The notes: generated by a model from the letters alone, not told the origin. A stretch of DNA of 64,000 bases from Oscillospiraceae bacterium (GCA_009779995.1 WRDW01000001.1:17299-81298); one strand, 5' to 3'; numbered from the stretch's first letter, positions 18,638-28,105 are shown. Made by a program: numbers and translations.

Positions 18638-19750
18638 ATGCTAAAATCCCTCGCCCGCCGCACCCTCGCGGCCCTGTTCGCGCTGTGCCGCGTGTTCCCC
18701 GTGCGGAAAAACAAAGCCGTGCTCCTGCGGGGCTTCCCCCACTGGGGGGCGCTGGAGGCCATGGAGCGGGCCCTGCTGGCCGACGGGCGCTTCCGGGTGG
18801 TGAAAATCGCGGATTGGCGGCGGCCGGGCACGCTGTACCACCTGGCCACGGCCGAGATGATCTTCCTCAACAACAACTTCAGCCCGCTGGCGCATTTGAA
18901 ATTCTCGAAGAAGACCAAGCTGGTGCAGCTCTGGCACGGCGACGGCGGCTGGAAGCGCTGGGGCCACAGCGTCTCCTCCGGAGCCGCAGACGTTTCCTTC
19001 GGAAACTCTCGTACTCCAAGCGCGCCCAAAATCCCCTATGACTATGCCATCTGCAACTGCGAGAGCGTGCGGCCTTTCTGGGCCGAGGCTTTCGCCCTGC
19101 CGGAGGCGCGTGTGCTGCCGCTGGGTTCGCCCCGGCTGGACGCCCTCACCCGGCCCTATGATAAACAGGCCCTGCGCATGAAATTGGACGCCCAATACCC
19201 CCAGTGCCGGGGCAAAAAGCTCATGCTCTATGCCCCGACCTTCCGCGAAAACCCCGAGGAGAACCGGGCGCTGCTGTCGCACTTCGACTTTGACGCATTT
19301 CAAGAGCGCTTCGGCCAGGAGGCCGCCCTGCTGCTGCGCCTGCACCCCAAAATGCACGGGCAGTATGACCTGGGCAATGCCGATGTAATTGACCTCACCG
19401 GCCAACCTGACCAAGATAATCTCATGCGGGTGATCGACCTGTTGATTACAGACTATTGCTCTCTCTGCTTTGATGCCGTAGCCCTGGACATCCCTGTGCT
19501 TATCTACGCCTTCGACGAGGCATCCTACATGAACAAAGACCGTGGCTTCTACAAGCCCCTGCGCGAGCTTCCCCCCGGCCCCATCGCGAACGATTTCCCC
19601 GCCCTGCTGGCGCACCTCGCCGCCCCGGACGCCTATGCCGAACAGCGCGCGGCCTTCGCGGCGTTCCATCTGGGGGCGGTGGACGGCGGGGCGTGCGGGA
19701 GGATAATTTCAATGCTTGAGAAAGGACTTGCAATACATCCGGGAAAGTAG
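18638..19750 (+). CDS. CDP-glycerol glycerophosphotransferase (TagF-like) family protein
   Basis: KLVQLWHGDGGWKRWG, LMLYAPTFRENPEEN, DLLITDYCSLCFDAVALDIPVLIYAFD. Confidence 0.88.
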   Translation: MLKSLARRTLAALFALCRVFPVRKNKAVLLRGFPHWGALEAMERALLADGRFRVVKIADWRRPGTLYHLATAEMIFLNNNFSPLAHLKFSKKTKLVQLWHGDGGWKRWGHSVSSGAADVSFGNSRTPSAPKIPYDYAICNCESVRPFWAEAFALPEARVLPLGSPRLDALTRPYDKQALRMKLDAQYPQCRGKKLMLYAPTFRENPEENRALLSHFDFDAFQERFGQEAALLLRLHPKMHGQYDLGNADVIDLTGQPDQDNLMRVIDLLITDYCSLCFDAVALDIPVLIYAFDEASYMNKDRGFYKPLRELPPGPIANDFPALLAHLAAPDAYAEQRAAFAAFHLGAVDGGACGRIISMLEKGLAIHPGK

Positions 19751-19755
19751 TATAA
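19728..19755 (+). promoter_or_regulatory. Sigma70-type promoter
   Basis: TTGCAA - 17 nt - TATAAT at the end of the TagF-like gene. Confidence 0.65.
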
Positions 19756-19775
19756 TGGGCCTAGGAGGGCATGAT

Positions 19776-20284
19776 ATGACAGGCTTTGATGAACGCGGCA
19801 TGGCGCATGGGCTGCGCAAGCTCTCCATCTCGTTGCTGACAGAGGACGAAATCGCGTTCATCAGGAAAGAGATTGAGGCAATTGAGGCCGATGAGAGCGT
19901 GTTCAGGTTTGACCGGATCGGCAGCACGGGCTATCTGGATGAGTTGGACTATATCGCGTGGGCCGCAATGTGTTTCCGGATTTTGATTCCAGTTCGGTGC
20001 ATCCTACGGATTTGATGAGCGAACGCGCCGTGCTTGCCCACGAGTATTACGGTCACTATCGGCACAGAAGAACCATGCTCCCGAAGGGAAGCTGGAACGA
20101 CGAGTTCCGCGCCAGCTACGCTGCCGCCAGTCTTTCGCCCGGGTTTTCCGACACGGACAGGCGATACCTGATCATGGACGCGATGGACCGCGCGAAAACA
20201 GCAGGCGTGACAATCATGCCCAACCGATTTATGAAGGAGGTGCTCTACGGTGAAGAGTACGAGAGAAGAAGCTTTGATTCTTGA
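19776..20284 (+). pseudogene. Frameshifted gene for a HEYYGH-motif protein of unknown function
   Basis: Frame 1 MTGFDERGMAHGLRKL...YLDELDYIA continues in another frame as RVGRNVFPDFDSSSVHPTDLMSERAVLAHEYYGHYRHRRTM...; single-base shift near 19951-19960. Confidence 0.65.
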
Positions 20285-20435
20285 CCAGGCCGACCAGGAG
20301 ATTAAGCAACATGGCAAAACCAACTTGAAATGCCCGCGCTGCGGCGGCGGCTTCGCGTATGACGGCAACGACACCACATACACATTTCATTGCGTCATAC
20401 CCGGCTGTACGTCCATCACCTTCCGCGGGCTGTAA
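20250..20435 (+). CDS. Small zinc-ribbon protein
   Basis: NLKCPRCGGGFAYDGNDTTYTFHCVIPGCTSITF; Cys4 pattern. Confidence 0.7.
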   Translation: MKSTREEALILDQADQEIKQHGKTNLKCPRCGGGFAYDGNDTTYTFHCVIPGCTSITFRGL

Positions 20436-20447
20436 AACTGTACTCAA

Positions 20448-20480
20448 AAACCGACCGCCCCGTGACAGGGGCGGTTTTTC
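20448..20480 (+). terminator. Rho-independent terminator
   Basis: accgaccgccccgtgacaggggcggtttttcccc. Confidence 0.85.
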
Positions 20481-20483
20481 CCC

Positions 20484-20512
20484 TTGACAACCCCGCCCGC
20501 CTGCTGTATGAT
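20484..20512 (+). promoter_or_regulatory. Consensus promoter directly abutting the start codon
   Basis: TTGACA (20484-20489) - 17 nt - TATGAT (20507-20512), ATG at 20519. Confidence 0.8.
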
Positions 20513-20518
20513 TGTACC

Positions 20519-21208
20519 ATGACATACAACACATGGGTTCGCGAAACCCTCGCGGCCCACGACATCGCCCTCATCGGCTTCGCGGATTTAAGCGAAATCG
20601 ACGAGGACGCGCGCAGGGGGGTTCGTTATGGCGTGAGCGTCGCCATGGAGCTGACCGTGCTGCCCAGCACATCGGAGGAGGCATCCCTCGCGTACTACGA
20701 CGAGTATCGACGCGTGAGCGCGGCGCTGCGCGAGGCCAGCGCCTTTCTCGCGGAGCAAATCCAGGCGCGCGGGTACAGCGCCCGGTCCCTCTGGCTCCTC
20801 GACAAACAGGATGAGGACTTCAGAACGCCGCTCCCATTTAAAACCCTGGCGACGCGGGCGGGGCTGGGGTGGATCGGCAAGTCGGCGGCGCTGGTCACCA
20901 GGGTGTACGGCAGCGCGGTCCGGCTGGGCGGAGTGCTGACGGACATGCCCTTCGAGACAGGCGCGCCCATCAATGAATCGCTGTGCGGCGACTGCATGGA
21001 GTGCGTGCGGCATTGCCCGGGAAACGCCATCAAGGGCAACCATTGGAGCCTGCACACCGACCGTGACGTCCTGCTGGACGCCCACGCATGCAAGCGGGCC
21101 GTCGTCGAGCGGGGCAAAGCGCTGGGCAAAACCGAGGGCGCCTGCGGCATCTGCATTGCGGTGTGTCCTTTTACAAAAAAATACTTTTCTGGGAGGCAAG
21201 TATCATGA
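20519..21208 (+). CDS. Epoxyqueuosine reductase-like 4Fe-4S double-cluster protein
   Basis: TRAGLGWIGKSAALVTRVYGSAVRLGGVLTDMP...CGDCMECVRHCPGNAI...CGICIAVCPF. Confidence 0.85.
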   Translation: MTYNTWVRETLAAHDIALIGFADLSEIDEDARRGVRYGVSVAMELTVLPSTSEEASLAYYDEYRRVSAALREASAFLAEQIQARGYSARSLWLLDKQDEDFRTPLPFKTLATRAGLGWIGKSAALVTRVYGSAVRLGGVLTDMPFETGAPINESLCGDCMECVRHCPGNAIKGNHWSLHTDRDVLLDAHACKRAVVERGKALGKTEGACGICIAVCPFTKKYFSGRQVS

Positions 21209-22176
21209 CATGGCTTTGGATCGCGTTGATCTGCCTGGCGGCGCTGTTCGCGCTGATCTTTTTCGTCGGCGGCTACATAGGCTTCCGCGGTTCGCTGCGG
21301 CGGCGCAAGGTGAAGGGGGCTTCCTCCCGGATGCAGACCCCCGACCCCAACCTGCAAATGCGCCACGACATGGAGGCGGCGGGGCGGGCCTGGCTCTTTG
21401 GGCAACACCCCGAGGAAGTCGAGCTGACGGCCTACGACGGGCTGACGCTGCGGGGGTATTTCCTCCCGGCGGCGCGGCCCTCGGACAAGCTGGTGGTGTG
21501 CGCCCACGGCTACAGCTACAACGGGCCGGACCAGTTCGGCGCGCTGCTGCCGTTCTATCACGACGACCTGAACTACAATATCCTCCTGCCCGACCAGCGC
21601 GCCCACGGCCGCAGCGGCGGCGACTGGATCGGCTTCGGGGCGCTGGAGTGGCGGGACATCCTGGACTGGGCGGCGGCCTTCGTGGAGCGCCTGGGGCCGG
21701 AGACGCAGGTGGTGCTGCACGGGATCTCCATGGGCGGGGCCACCGTGATGAACTGCAACGCCCACAACCCGCCGGACTATATCAAGTGCGTGGTGGAGGA
21801 CTGCGGCTACACCAACGGCTACGAGATGATCGCCCTGGTGGCGAAACGCGACTTACAGATCATCATACCGCCCATGGTCTGGGGGCTGGCGTTCTGGTTC
21901 CGGGTGTTCCAGCATAGCTCCCTGCGCAAAGACGCCGACCCCTACGGGAACATCGCCAAGTGCAAGCTGCCCACGCTGTTCATCCACGGTGCCAACGACC
22001 GCTTCGTCCCCGCCGAGATGGGCCAACGCTGCCATGATGCCGCCGCCGTTGAAAAAGAGCTGCTGCTGGTGGAGGGCGCGGGGCACTCCCTGTCGTTCTT
22101 CGTGGCGCAGGAGGAATACGAGGCGAAGGTGAAGGCCTGGCTGGAGCGGTGGATGGGGGAAAAGATTGTGGCATAA
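21205..22176 (+). CDS. Membrane-anchored alpha/beta hydrolase
   Basis: VVLHGISMGGATVM nucleophile elbow; FIHGANDRFVP; GAGHS. Confidence 0.9.
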   Translation: MTWLWIALICLAALFALIFFVGGYIGFRGSLRRRKVKGASSRMQTPDPNLQMRHDMEAAGRAWLFGQHPEEVELTAYDGLTLRGYFLPAARPSDKLVVCAHGYSYNGPDQFGALLPFYHDDLNYNILLPDQRAHGRSGGDWIGFGALEWRDILDWAAAFVERLGPETQVVLHGISMGGATVMNCNAHNPPDYIKCVVEDCGYTNGYEMIALVAKRDLQIIIPPMVWGLAFWFRVFQHSSLRKDADPYGNIAKCKLPTLFIHGANDRFVPAEMGQRCHDAAAVEKELLLVEGAGHSLSFFVAQEEYEAKVKAWLERWMGEKIVA

Positions 22177-22180
22177 AAGG

Positions 22181-22322
22181 ACACCCCCCTACCCCCCCTC
22201 GCAAGCGAAGGGGGCTATCTGTGCTTCATCCAAAGCTTTTGTAGAGAGCAAAAAAAGCCCCCCTCGCGCGCGAGGGGGGCTAGGGGGGGGTCCTGCGGGC
22301 GGCAAGAATGCCGCCCCTACAG
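22181..22322. repeat. Palindromic intergenic repeat element (family A) with family B tail
   Basis: acccccctcgcaagcgaagggggctatctg ... aaaaagcccccctcgcgcgcgaggggggct; gggcggcaagaatgccgcccctaca. Confidence 0.8.
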
Positions 22323-22329
22323 CCATGTG

Positions 22330-23565
22330 CTATACCCCCGCCGCCTTCAGCGCCTCCACCCGGTCCAGCCTCTCCCACGGCAGGTCGATGTCCGTCCTGC
22401 CCACGTGGCCCAGGGCCGCCAGCTGGCGGTAGATGGGGCGTCGCAGGTCAAAGGCGTTGATGATGGCCGTGGGCCGCAGGTCGAACACCCCGGCCACCAG
22501 CGCGCCGAGCTGCGCGTCGGGCAGGATGCCCGTGCCGAAGGTGTCGCAGCGCACGGAAACCGGGTGCGCCACGCCTATGGCGTAGGCCAGCTGGATCTCG
22601 CAGCGCCTGGCGAGGCCCGCGGCGACGATGTTCTTGGCCGCGTGGCGCGCCGCGTAGGCCGCCGAGCGGTCCACCTTGGTGGGGTCCTTGCCGGAGAAGC
22701 TGCCGCCGCCGTGCCGCGCCGCGCCGCCGTAGGTATCCACGATGAGCTTGCGCCCGGTCAGGCCGCTGTCGCCCACGGGGCCGCCGACGACAAACCGCCC
22801 GGTGGGGTTGACGTAGTAGGTCGTCTCCTCGTCCAGCAGATGCGCCGGGATGATGGGACGGATCACCTTTTCAATCACATCCGCGCGGATCGTCTCCAGC
22901 GAAATCTCGGCGGCGTGCTGCGTGGAGACCACCACGGTATCCACCCGCACGGGCCTGTCGTTTTCGTCGTACTCCACGGTCACCTGAGATTTGCCGTCGG
23001 GCCGCAGGTAGGGCAGCGTGCCCTCCTCGCGCAATTTGGTCAGCTGGCGGGCGAGCGCGTGCGCCAGGGCGATGGGCAGCGGCATGAGCTCGGGCGTCTC
23101 GTCGCAGGCGTAGCCGAACATCAGCCCCTGGTCGCCCGCCCCACCACCGGCGGGGCTCCCTCCGGTCGTGTCGGCATTCGCCGAGCAGTCGGCTTCGCCG
23201 CAGTCTCCGCTGGTTTTGTCTTCAAGGCTTTTGTCCACGCCCAGGGCGATGTCGGGCGACTGCTCGTCGATGGCGGCGAGCACGGCGCAGGTGTGGCCGT
23301 CGAAGCCCATGGCCGGGCTGTCGTAGCCCGCCTCAATGATCACCTGCCGCGCGATCTTCGGGATGTCCACGTAGCAGGAGGTGCTGATCTCGCCCATGAT
23401 CCACACCACGCCCGTGGTGCAGCAGCACTCGCAGGCCACGCGGCCCTGCGGGTCTTTCGCCATGATGGCGTCCAGCACGGCGTCGGAAATCTGGTCGCAC
23501 AGCTTGTCCGGGTGTCCCCCGGTGACGGATTCGGATGTAAGGAGCTTGCGGTTTTGAGCTGCCAT
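22330..23565 (-). CDS. metK: S-adenosylmethionine synthase
   Basis: [75 protein letters not shown]. Confidence 0.95.
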   Translation of the reverse strand: MAAQNRKLLTSESVTGGHPDKLCDQISDAVLDAIMAKDPQGRVACECCCTTGVVWIMGEISTSCYVDIPKIARQVIIEAGYDSPAMGFDGHTCAVLAAIDEQSPDIALGVDKSLEDKTSGDCGEADCSANADTTGGSPAGGGAGDQGLMFGYACDETPELMPLPIALAHALARQLTKLREEGTLPYLRPDGKSQVTVEYDENDRPVRVDTVVVSTQHAAEISLETIRADVIEKVIRPIIPAHLLDEETTYYVNPTGRFVVGGPVGDSGLTGRKLIVDTYGGAARHGGGSFSGKDPTKVDRSAAYAARHAAKNIVAAGLARRCEIQLAYAIGVAHPVSVRCDTFGTGILPDAQLGALVAGVFDLRPTAIINAFDLRRPIYRQLAALGHVGRTDIDLPWERLDRVEALKAAGV

Positions 23566-23595
23566 GACTGTTTTCCCCCTTGTGATTGAGTTTAA

Positions 23596-23628
23596 AAACT
23601 CGCCTCCGGCACAGCCGAAAGCGAGGTG
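23596..23628 (-). terminator. Terminator hairpin of the SAM riboswitch
   Basis: Minus strand CTCGCTTTCGGCTGTGCCGGAGGCGAGTTTTT. Confidence 0.8.
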
Positions 23629-23631
23629 AAA

Positions 23632-23746
23632 GCCTTATCTTTCGGACTCGCGCCGCGCGCGTTTTACACCGCCAGGAATTAGCACCTTGCAAACGCAGGT
23701 TGCCGGGCATCATAGAGCCTGTTCTCTCCGCCGCTCTCAATAAGGT
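23632..23746 (-). ncRNA. SAM-I (S-box) riboswitch
   Basis: Minus strand CTTATTGAGAGCGGCGGAGAGAACAGGCTCTATGATGCCCGGCAACC...GGTGCTAATTCCTG...GAAAGATAAG; upstream of metK. Confidence 0.93.
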
Positions 23747-23891
23747 GATATTCAGTTTTGCCTATTATAGCACGGAGGGAGGGGGATGTCAAGGGGCAAT
23801 TTCGCGGCCGGCCGCATGGACGAAAAAATATTCTTGCCATTTCTGCAAAAACGTGGTATGATAAGGAAAAGAAAATCGTGAAAGGTATGCC

Positions 23892-25004
23892 ATGCTTCAA
23901 TTCGAGGAGCTCCGCCTCCAGCTGCTGGGCCAAAAAGAAAAGCTGAACGAGCTGCGCGAGGCCCTGGGCCTGGCCGCGGCGGCGGCGGAGATTGCCGACC
24001 TGGAGGCAAGCTGCGCCAACCCGGGCTTCTGGGACGACCCTAAGAGCAGCCAGGTGGTGCTGCAGCGCATCTCGAAGCTCAAGGCCAAATGCGAGGGCTT
24101 CGACAAGCTCGCCGCAAATTACGAGGATGCCCTCGCGATGATAGAGCTGGCCAATGAGGAGGGCGAGGAGGCGCTCTTCGGCGAGTGCAAGGGCAGCGTG
24201 GATAGCTTCATCGCCAAGCTGGCGGAGAGCACCCTCTCCACCCTGCTCACCGGGGAATACGACGCCAACAACGCCATTCTGGCCTTCCACGCCGGCGCCG
24301 GGGGGACGGAGGCCCAGGACTGGAACGAGATGCTGGTGCGCATGTACGGCCAATGGGCCAATCGCCACAACTTCAAATGCGAGATGGTCGATTTTCTCGA
24401 CGGCGAGGAGGCCGGGCTGAAAAGCGCCGTCTTAATTATTCAGGGCGAGAACGCTTATGGCTTCCTCAAGAGCGAAAACGGCGTGCACAGGCTCGTGCGC
24501 TGCTCGCCCTTCGATTCCAGCGGGCGCAGGCACACCAGCTTCGCCTCCCTGGAGGTGATGCCCGAGATCGCCGACGACGCGAATATAGACATCAGCCCGG
24601 ACGACATCAAGATGGACGTCTACCGGGCCAGCGGCGCGGGCGGCCAGAAGGTCAACAAAACCAGCTCCGCCGTGCGCCTGACGCACATCCCCACGGGTCT
24701 TGTCACCTGCTGCCAGATCGAGCGCAGCCAGCACCAGAACAGGGAAGTCGCCCTGCGTATGTTAAAAAGCAAATTGATTGAGATCAAAGAGCGCGAGCAC
24801 CTGGACAGGATCGAAGATATAAAGGGCGTCCAGATGGACATCGCCTGGGGCAGCCAGATACGCAGCTACGTCTTCATGCCCTACCAGATGGCGAAGGACC
24901 ATAGAACGAACTACGAAAACGGCAACATCCCCGCCGTGATGGACGGGGATCTGGATGGGTTTATCAATGCGTATTTGAAGATGCAGGCAAATTTCAATGC
25001 TTAA
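23892..25004 (+). CDS. prfB: Peptide chain release factor 2 (no frameshift site)
   Basis: AGAGGTEAQDWNEMLVRMY, YRASGAGGQKVNKTSSAVRLTHIPTGL (GGQ), SQHQNRE; continuous ORF. Confidence 0.95.
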   Translation: MLQFEELRLQLLGQKEKLNELREALGLAAAAAEIADLEASCANPGFWDDPKSSQVVLQRISKLKAKCEGFDKLAANYEDALAMIELANEEGEEALFGECKGSVDSFIAKLAESTLSTLLTGEYDANNAILAFHAGAGGTEAQDWNEMLVRMYGQWANRHNFKCEMVDFLDGEEAGLKSAVLIIQGENAYGFLKSENGVHRLVRCSPFDSSGRRHTSFASLEVMPEIADDANIDISPDDIKMDVYRASGAGGQKVNKTSSAVRLTHIPTGLVTCCQIERSQHQNREVALRMLKSKLIEIKEREHLDRIEDIKGVQMDIAWGSQIRSYVFMPYQMAKDHRTNYENGNIPAVMDGDLDGFINAYLKMQANFNA

Positions 25005-25028
25005 TTCTGAATTCTGAATGCTGAATTG
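24999..25028. repeat. Heptameric tandem repeat (AATTCTG / AATGCTG)
   Basis: aattctgaattctgaatgctgaattgg. Confidence 0.7.
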
Positions 25029-25593
25029 GGGGGCGGATGTGAAACGCGCCTTTGACATCGCGGCGAGCGTAGCGGCCCTTTTCCTGCTGTCGCCCCTGCT
25101 GGCGATGGTCTCGCTCCTCGTGTATTTCGACGACGGCGCGCCCGTGGTGTTCAAGCAGGACAGGGTGGGCAAACACAACGAGATTTTCAAAATATACAAA
25201 TTCAGGACTATGCGCCGCGAGACAAGGAACACGGCCCAGAGCGAGCTGCGCGGCGGGGAGTGCCTCACGCGCTCCGGCAGGCTCCTGCGGCGGCTGAGCC
25301 TGGACGAGCTGCCGCAGCTGCTGAACATACTGGCCGGGCAGATGCGCTTCGTGGGGCCCCGGCCCCTGATTCCCGAGGAAACGGAGATACGCGCGCTGCG
25401 CCTTGCGGCGGGCGTCTACGCCGTGCCGCCGGGACTGACCGGCTGGGCACAAGTGAACGGACGCGCCAGTGTGATGGACGACGAAAAGGTCGCCCTGGAT
25501 AAGGAATACATAGCGAGGCAGTCGTTCTGGTTAGACATGAAAATACTCGCAATGACCGCAGGGCAGGTCATCACGAGCAAAAATGTGGAGTGA
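25018..25593 (+). CDS. Bacterial sugar transferase (undecaprenyl-phosphate glycosyl-1-phosphate transferase type)
   Basis: VKRAFDIAASVAALFLLSPLLAMVSLLV, FKIYKFRTM, LSLDELPQLLNILAGQMRFVGPRPLIPEE, PGLTGWAQVNGR; GTG at 25039 is an alternative start. Confidence 0.92.
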   Translation: MLNWGADVKRAFDIAASVAALFLLSPLLAMVSLLVYFDDGAPVVFKQDRVGKHNEIFKIYKFRTMRRETRNTAQSELRGGECLTRSGRLLRRLSLDELPQLLNILAGQMRFVGPRPLIPEETEIRALRLAAGVYAVPPGLTGWAQVNGRASVMDDEKVALDKEYIARQSFWLDMKILAMTAGQVITSKNVE

Positions 25594-25732
25594 CGCCCCC
25601 CGGCGCTGCGCGCCCCCCCCTCAAAGAGGGGGCTATGGGCGGGATTCCATAGGACAGCAAAATGCTATGACAGAAGCACAAAAAGCCCCCCTCTTTAGAG
25701 GGGGGAGCCCCGAAGGGGCGGGGGGTGTTCAT
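25594..25732. repeat. Palindromic intergenic repeat element (family A)
   Basis: gccccccggcgctgcgcgcccccccctcaaagagggggct ... aaagcccccctctttagaggggggagccccgaaggggcgggggg. Confidence 0.85.
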
Positions 25733-26631
25733 TGAAGCCCCAGGTATTCCTCCAGGCACTTGCCGCTTTGCTTCATCTCGGTGGCAGGCCCAACCCCCAC
25801 ATAGCGCCAGTGCCAGGGCTCGTAGGCGACGCCCGTGACGGTCTCCTTGCCCTGCGGGTAACGCAGGATGAAGCCGTAGTCGTGGGCGTGGTTCATCAGC
25901 CAGTTGAATTCCGGCGTGCCGTGGAAGCCGGGGTCCGTGCGCCACACGCCCTTGCGGGTGAGGTCTATGGCGAGCCCCGTCTCGTGCTCGCTGCAGCCGG
26001 GCGGCTGTATGCTCCGCATGGCCTGCCCGATGGCCTCCGTGCGCGTGTACCCCGCTGAGATCATTTCATTGATTTCCCGGTCGAAGTTCTCCTTCTGCTG
26101 CGCGGTGCTCCTATAGGCCGAGAAGGGGATAAGCTCGATGCCATCCTCCAGTGCCGCCTCGTACATCTCCCTGAATCGCGCCGCCGCCCCGGCCTCCATG
26201 CGCCGGTTCTCCGGGTAAACCGTCACGCACACCTCGGTCTCCACGGCGTAGTTCGCGGGCAGGGCGAGGCTGCGGTTGACGCAGACGAGGTACTTATCGC
26301 CCGAGATTTTCGCCTCCCCCGGATAGAGCCCGTATTCAACGGCGTAGGCGTAGCTGCTGTCCGGCTTTGTGGTGACTGGAGGCGGCGCGGCGGTCACGGT
26401 TGTCTGCGCGGCGGGCTGCGTCACCAGGGAGCCGCATTTCGGGCAGAACTTCATGCCCGGGGGGTGCGTGTGACCCTCCCAGTTGGTCTCCCACAGCTCC
26501 GCCAGGGTGGAGGCGGCGGTGTTCCCCGGCAGCCTGGCGATGCCACCCGTATAGGCGAAGTACAGCCCCGTGCCGGCAGCCAGGATCAGCACCAGCACGA
26601 AGATAGTCCCCGCCCTGCTTCTTCTCTGCAT
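25729..26631 (-). CDS. VanY-like D-alanyl-D-alanine carboxypeptidase, membrane anchored, with CPxCG motif
   Basis: SAYRSTAQQKENFD, PPGCSEHETGLAIDLT, GVAYEPWHWRYVG metallopeptidase motifs; FCPKCGSL near N-terminus. Confidence 0.88.
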   Translation of the reverse strand: MQRRSRAGTIFVLVLILAAGTGLYFAYTGGIARLPGNTAASTLAELWETNWEGHTHPPGMKFCPKCGSLVTQPAAQTTVTAAPPPVTTKPDSSYAYAVEYGLYPGEAKISGDKYLVCVNRSLALPANYAVETEVCVTVYPENRRMEAGAAARFREMYEAALEDGIELIPFSAYRSTAQQKENFDREINEMISAGYTRTEAIGQAMRSIQPPGCSEHETGLAIDLTRKGVWRTDPGFHGTPEFNWLMNHAHDYGFILRYPQGKETVTGVAYEPWHWRYVGVGPATEMKQSGKCLEEYLGLQ

Positions 26632-26728
26632 CGCGTTTTCCCCCGCATCGACAATTTACGCTCCTATTTTACGTGGAATTTTTTGATTTGTCAAGCAAAA
26701 TCAATCGACATAGGGAGGATGATGACCC

Positions 26729-28030
26729 ATGACGGCAAGGCAATCGATCAAGGGCTACGAATCCAGGGTGCGGGAGTACAGCAACTTCGCGGTGCGGGGC
26801 GTAAAAAAGGTGTGCAAGGAGTGCGGCCCGCGCCCCCCATGCAGCCCCGAGGAAAAAAAGGCCCAGGAGATGATGCGAAAGGACCTGGAGACCTGCTGCG
26901 ACGAGGTGCGCATGGAGCCCTTCAAGGCGGCGCCGGCGGCGTTCATGTTCTGGGTGCGCCTGGCGGTGGTGCTGGGCTTCCTCGGCGCGTTGGCCTACAA
27001 CCTGGGCTACGCCGTCGTCAGCGCGGCGTGCATTCTCACCGCGCTTGTGTTCATGGTGCTGGAGTTCATCATGTACAAGCAGGCCCTGGACGTCTTCCTG
27101 CCCAAGAAGGGGTCACAGAACCTCATCGGCGTGCGCAAACCGGCGGGGGAGGTCAAGCGGCGCATCATCCTGAACGGCCACGCCGACAGCGCCAACGAGT
27201 GGACCTACACCTACCTCGGCTACAAGCATTTCAAGAAGCCCGTGCTGCTGATGCCCGTGGTGATCGCCTCCGTGGTGGGGATGCTATTTATCTTAGGCGT
27301 CAGCGCCGCAGCTGTGATTGCAGGGCAGGGCTGGGTGGGCTTCAATGGGCTGGGCACGCGCAGCGGCGCGTTTGCCGTGCTGGGCTGGGTGGCCGCCGCG
27401 CTGTGCCTCCCCATGGTGTTCGCCTGGTTCTTCGAGCAGAAAAAGCGCCCGGTGATGGGCGCCAACGACAACCTCTCCGGCTGCTTCACCGCCATGGCCG
27501 TGGCCAAGCTCATGGGCGACCTGGACCTGCGCCTGGAGAACACCGAGCTCATGGTGGTGTGCGGCGGCTGCGAGGAGATCGGCCTGCGGGGCGTGAAGGC
27601 CTTCTGCAAGGCACACAGGGGCGAGTTCGACGACGTAGAAACGGCGTTCATCGCCCTGGACACCATGGCGGACATGGAGTGGATCAAGGTGATGTGCCGC
27701 GACCTGAACGGCACCGTGAAGCACGACAGCGCCGTGTGCGCCCTGGTCAAAGAGGGGGCGAAAACCGCCGGGCACGACATCAAATACGGCAGCGTATTCT
27801 TCGGCTCCAGCGACGCCTCGGCCGCCACCCAGGCGGGCCTGCGCGCCTGCCTGCTCTCCGCCATGGACGAGGCCCCGGCGGACTACTACCACACCCGCCT
27901 GGATACCGTGGAGCGCCTGCAGCCCAAAACCGTGGAGGCCTGCCTGGACATCCTCATGGAGACCGTATACCAGTTCGACCGCACCGGCCTCGCCCCCTTC
28001 GATGGGGTTGAGGTGAAGGTGGGGGGGTAG
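26729..28030 (+). CDS. M28-family peptidase-like membrane protein
   Basis: IILNGHADSANEW, GANDNLSGCFTAMAVAKLM, VVCGGCEEIGLRGVKAF, FFGSSDASAATQAGL. Confidence 0.85.
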   Translation: MTARQSIKGYESRVREYSNFAVRGVKKVCKECGPRPPCSPEEKKAQEMMRKDLETCCDEVRMEPFKAAPAAFMFWVRLAVVLGFLGALAYNLGYAVVSAACILTALVFMVLEFIMYKQALDVFLPKKGSQNLIGVRKPAGEVKRRIILNGHADSANEWTYTYLGYKHFKKPVLLMPVVIASVVGMLFILGVSAAAVIAGQGWVGFNGLGTRSGAFAVLGWVAAALCLPMVFAWFFEQKKRPVMGANDNLSGCFTAMAVAKLMGDLDLRLENTELMVVCGGCEEIGLRGVKAFCKAHRGEFDDVETAFIALDTMADMEWIKVMCRDLNGTVKHDSAVCALVKEGAKTAGHDIKYGSVFFGSSDASAATQAGLRACLLSAMDEAPADYYHTRLDTVERLQPKTVEACLDILMETVYQFDRTGLAPFDGVEVKVGG

Positions 28031-28105
28031 AGGCGGCCCTCGTGCGATTCGATGGCGGCTGTATTTTATATAAGCAATTAATACATTATTCTCAGGAGGT
28101 TCCCT

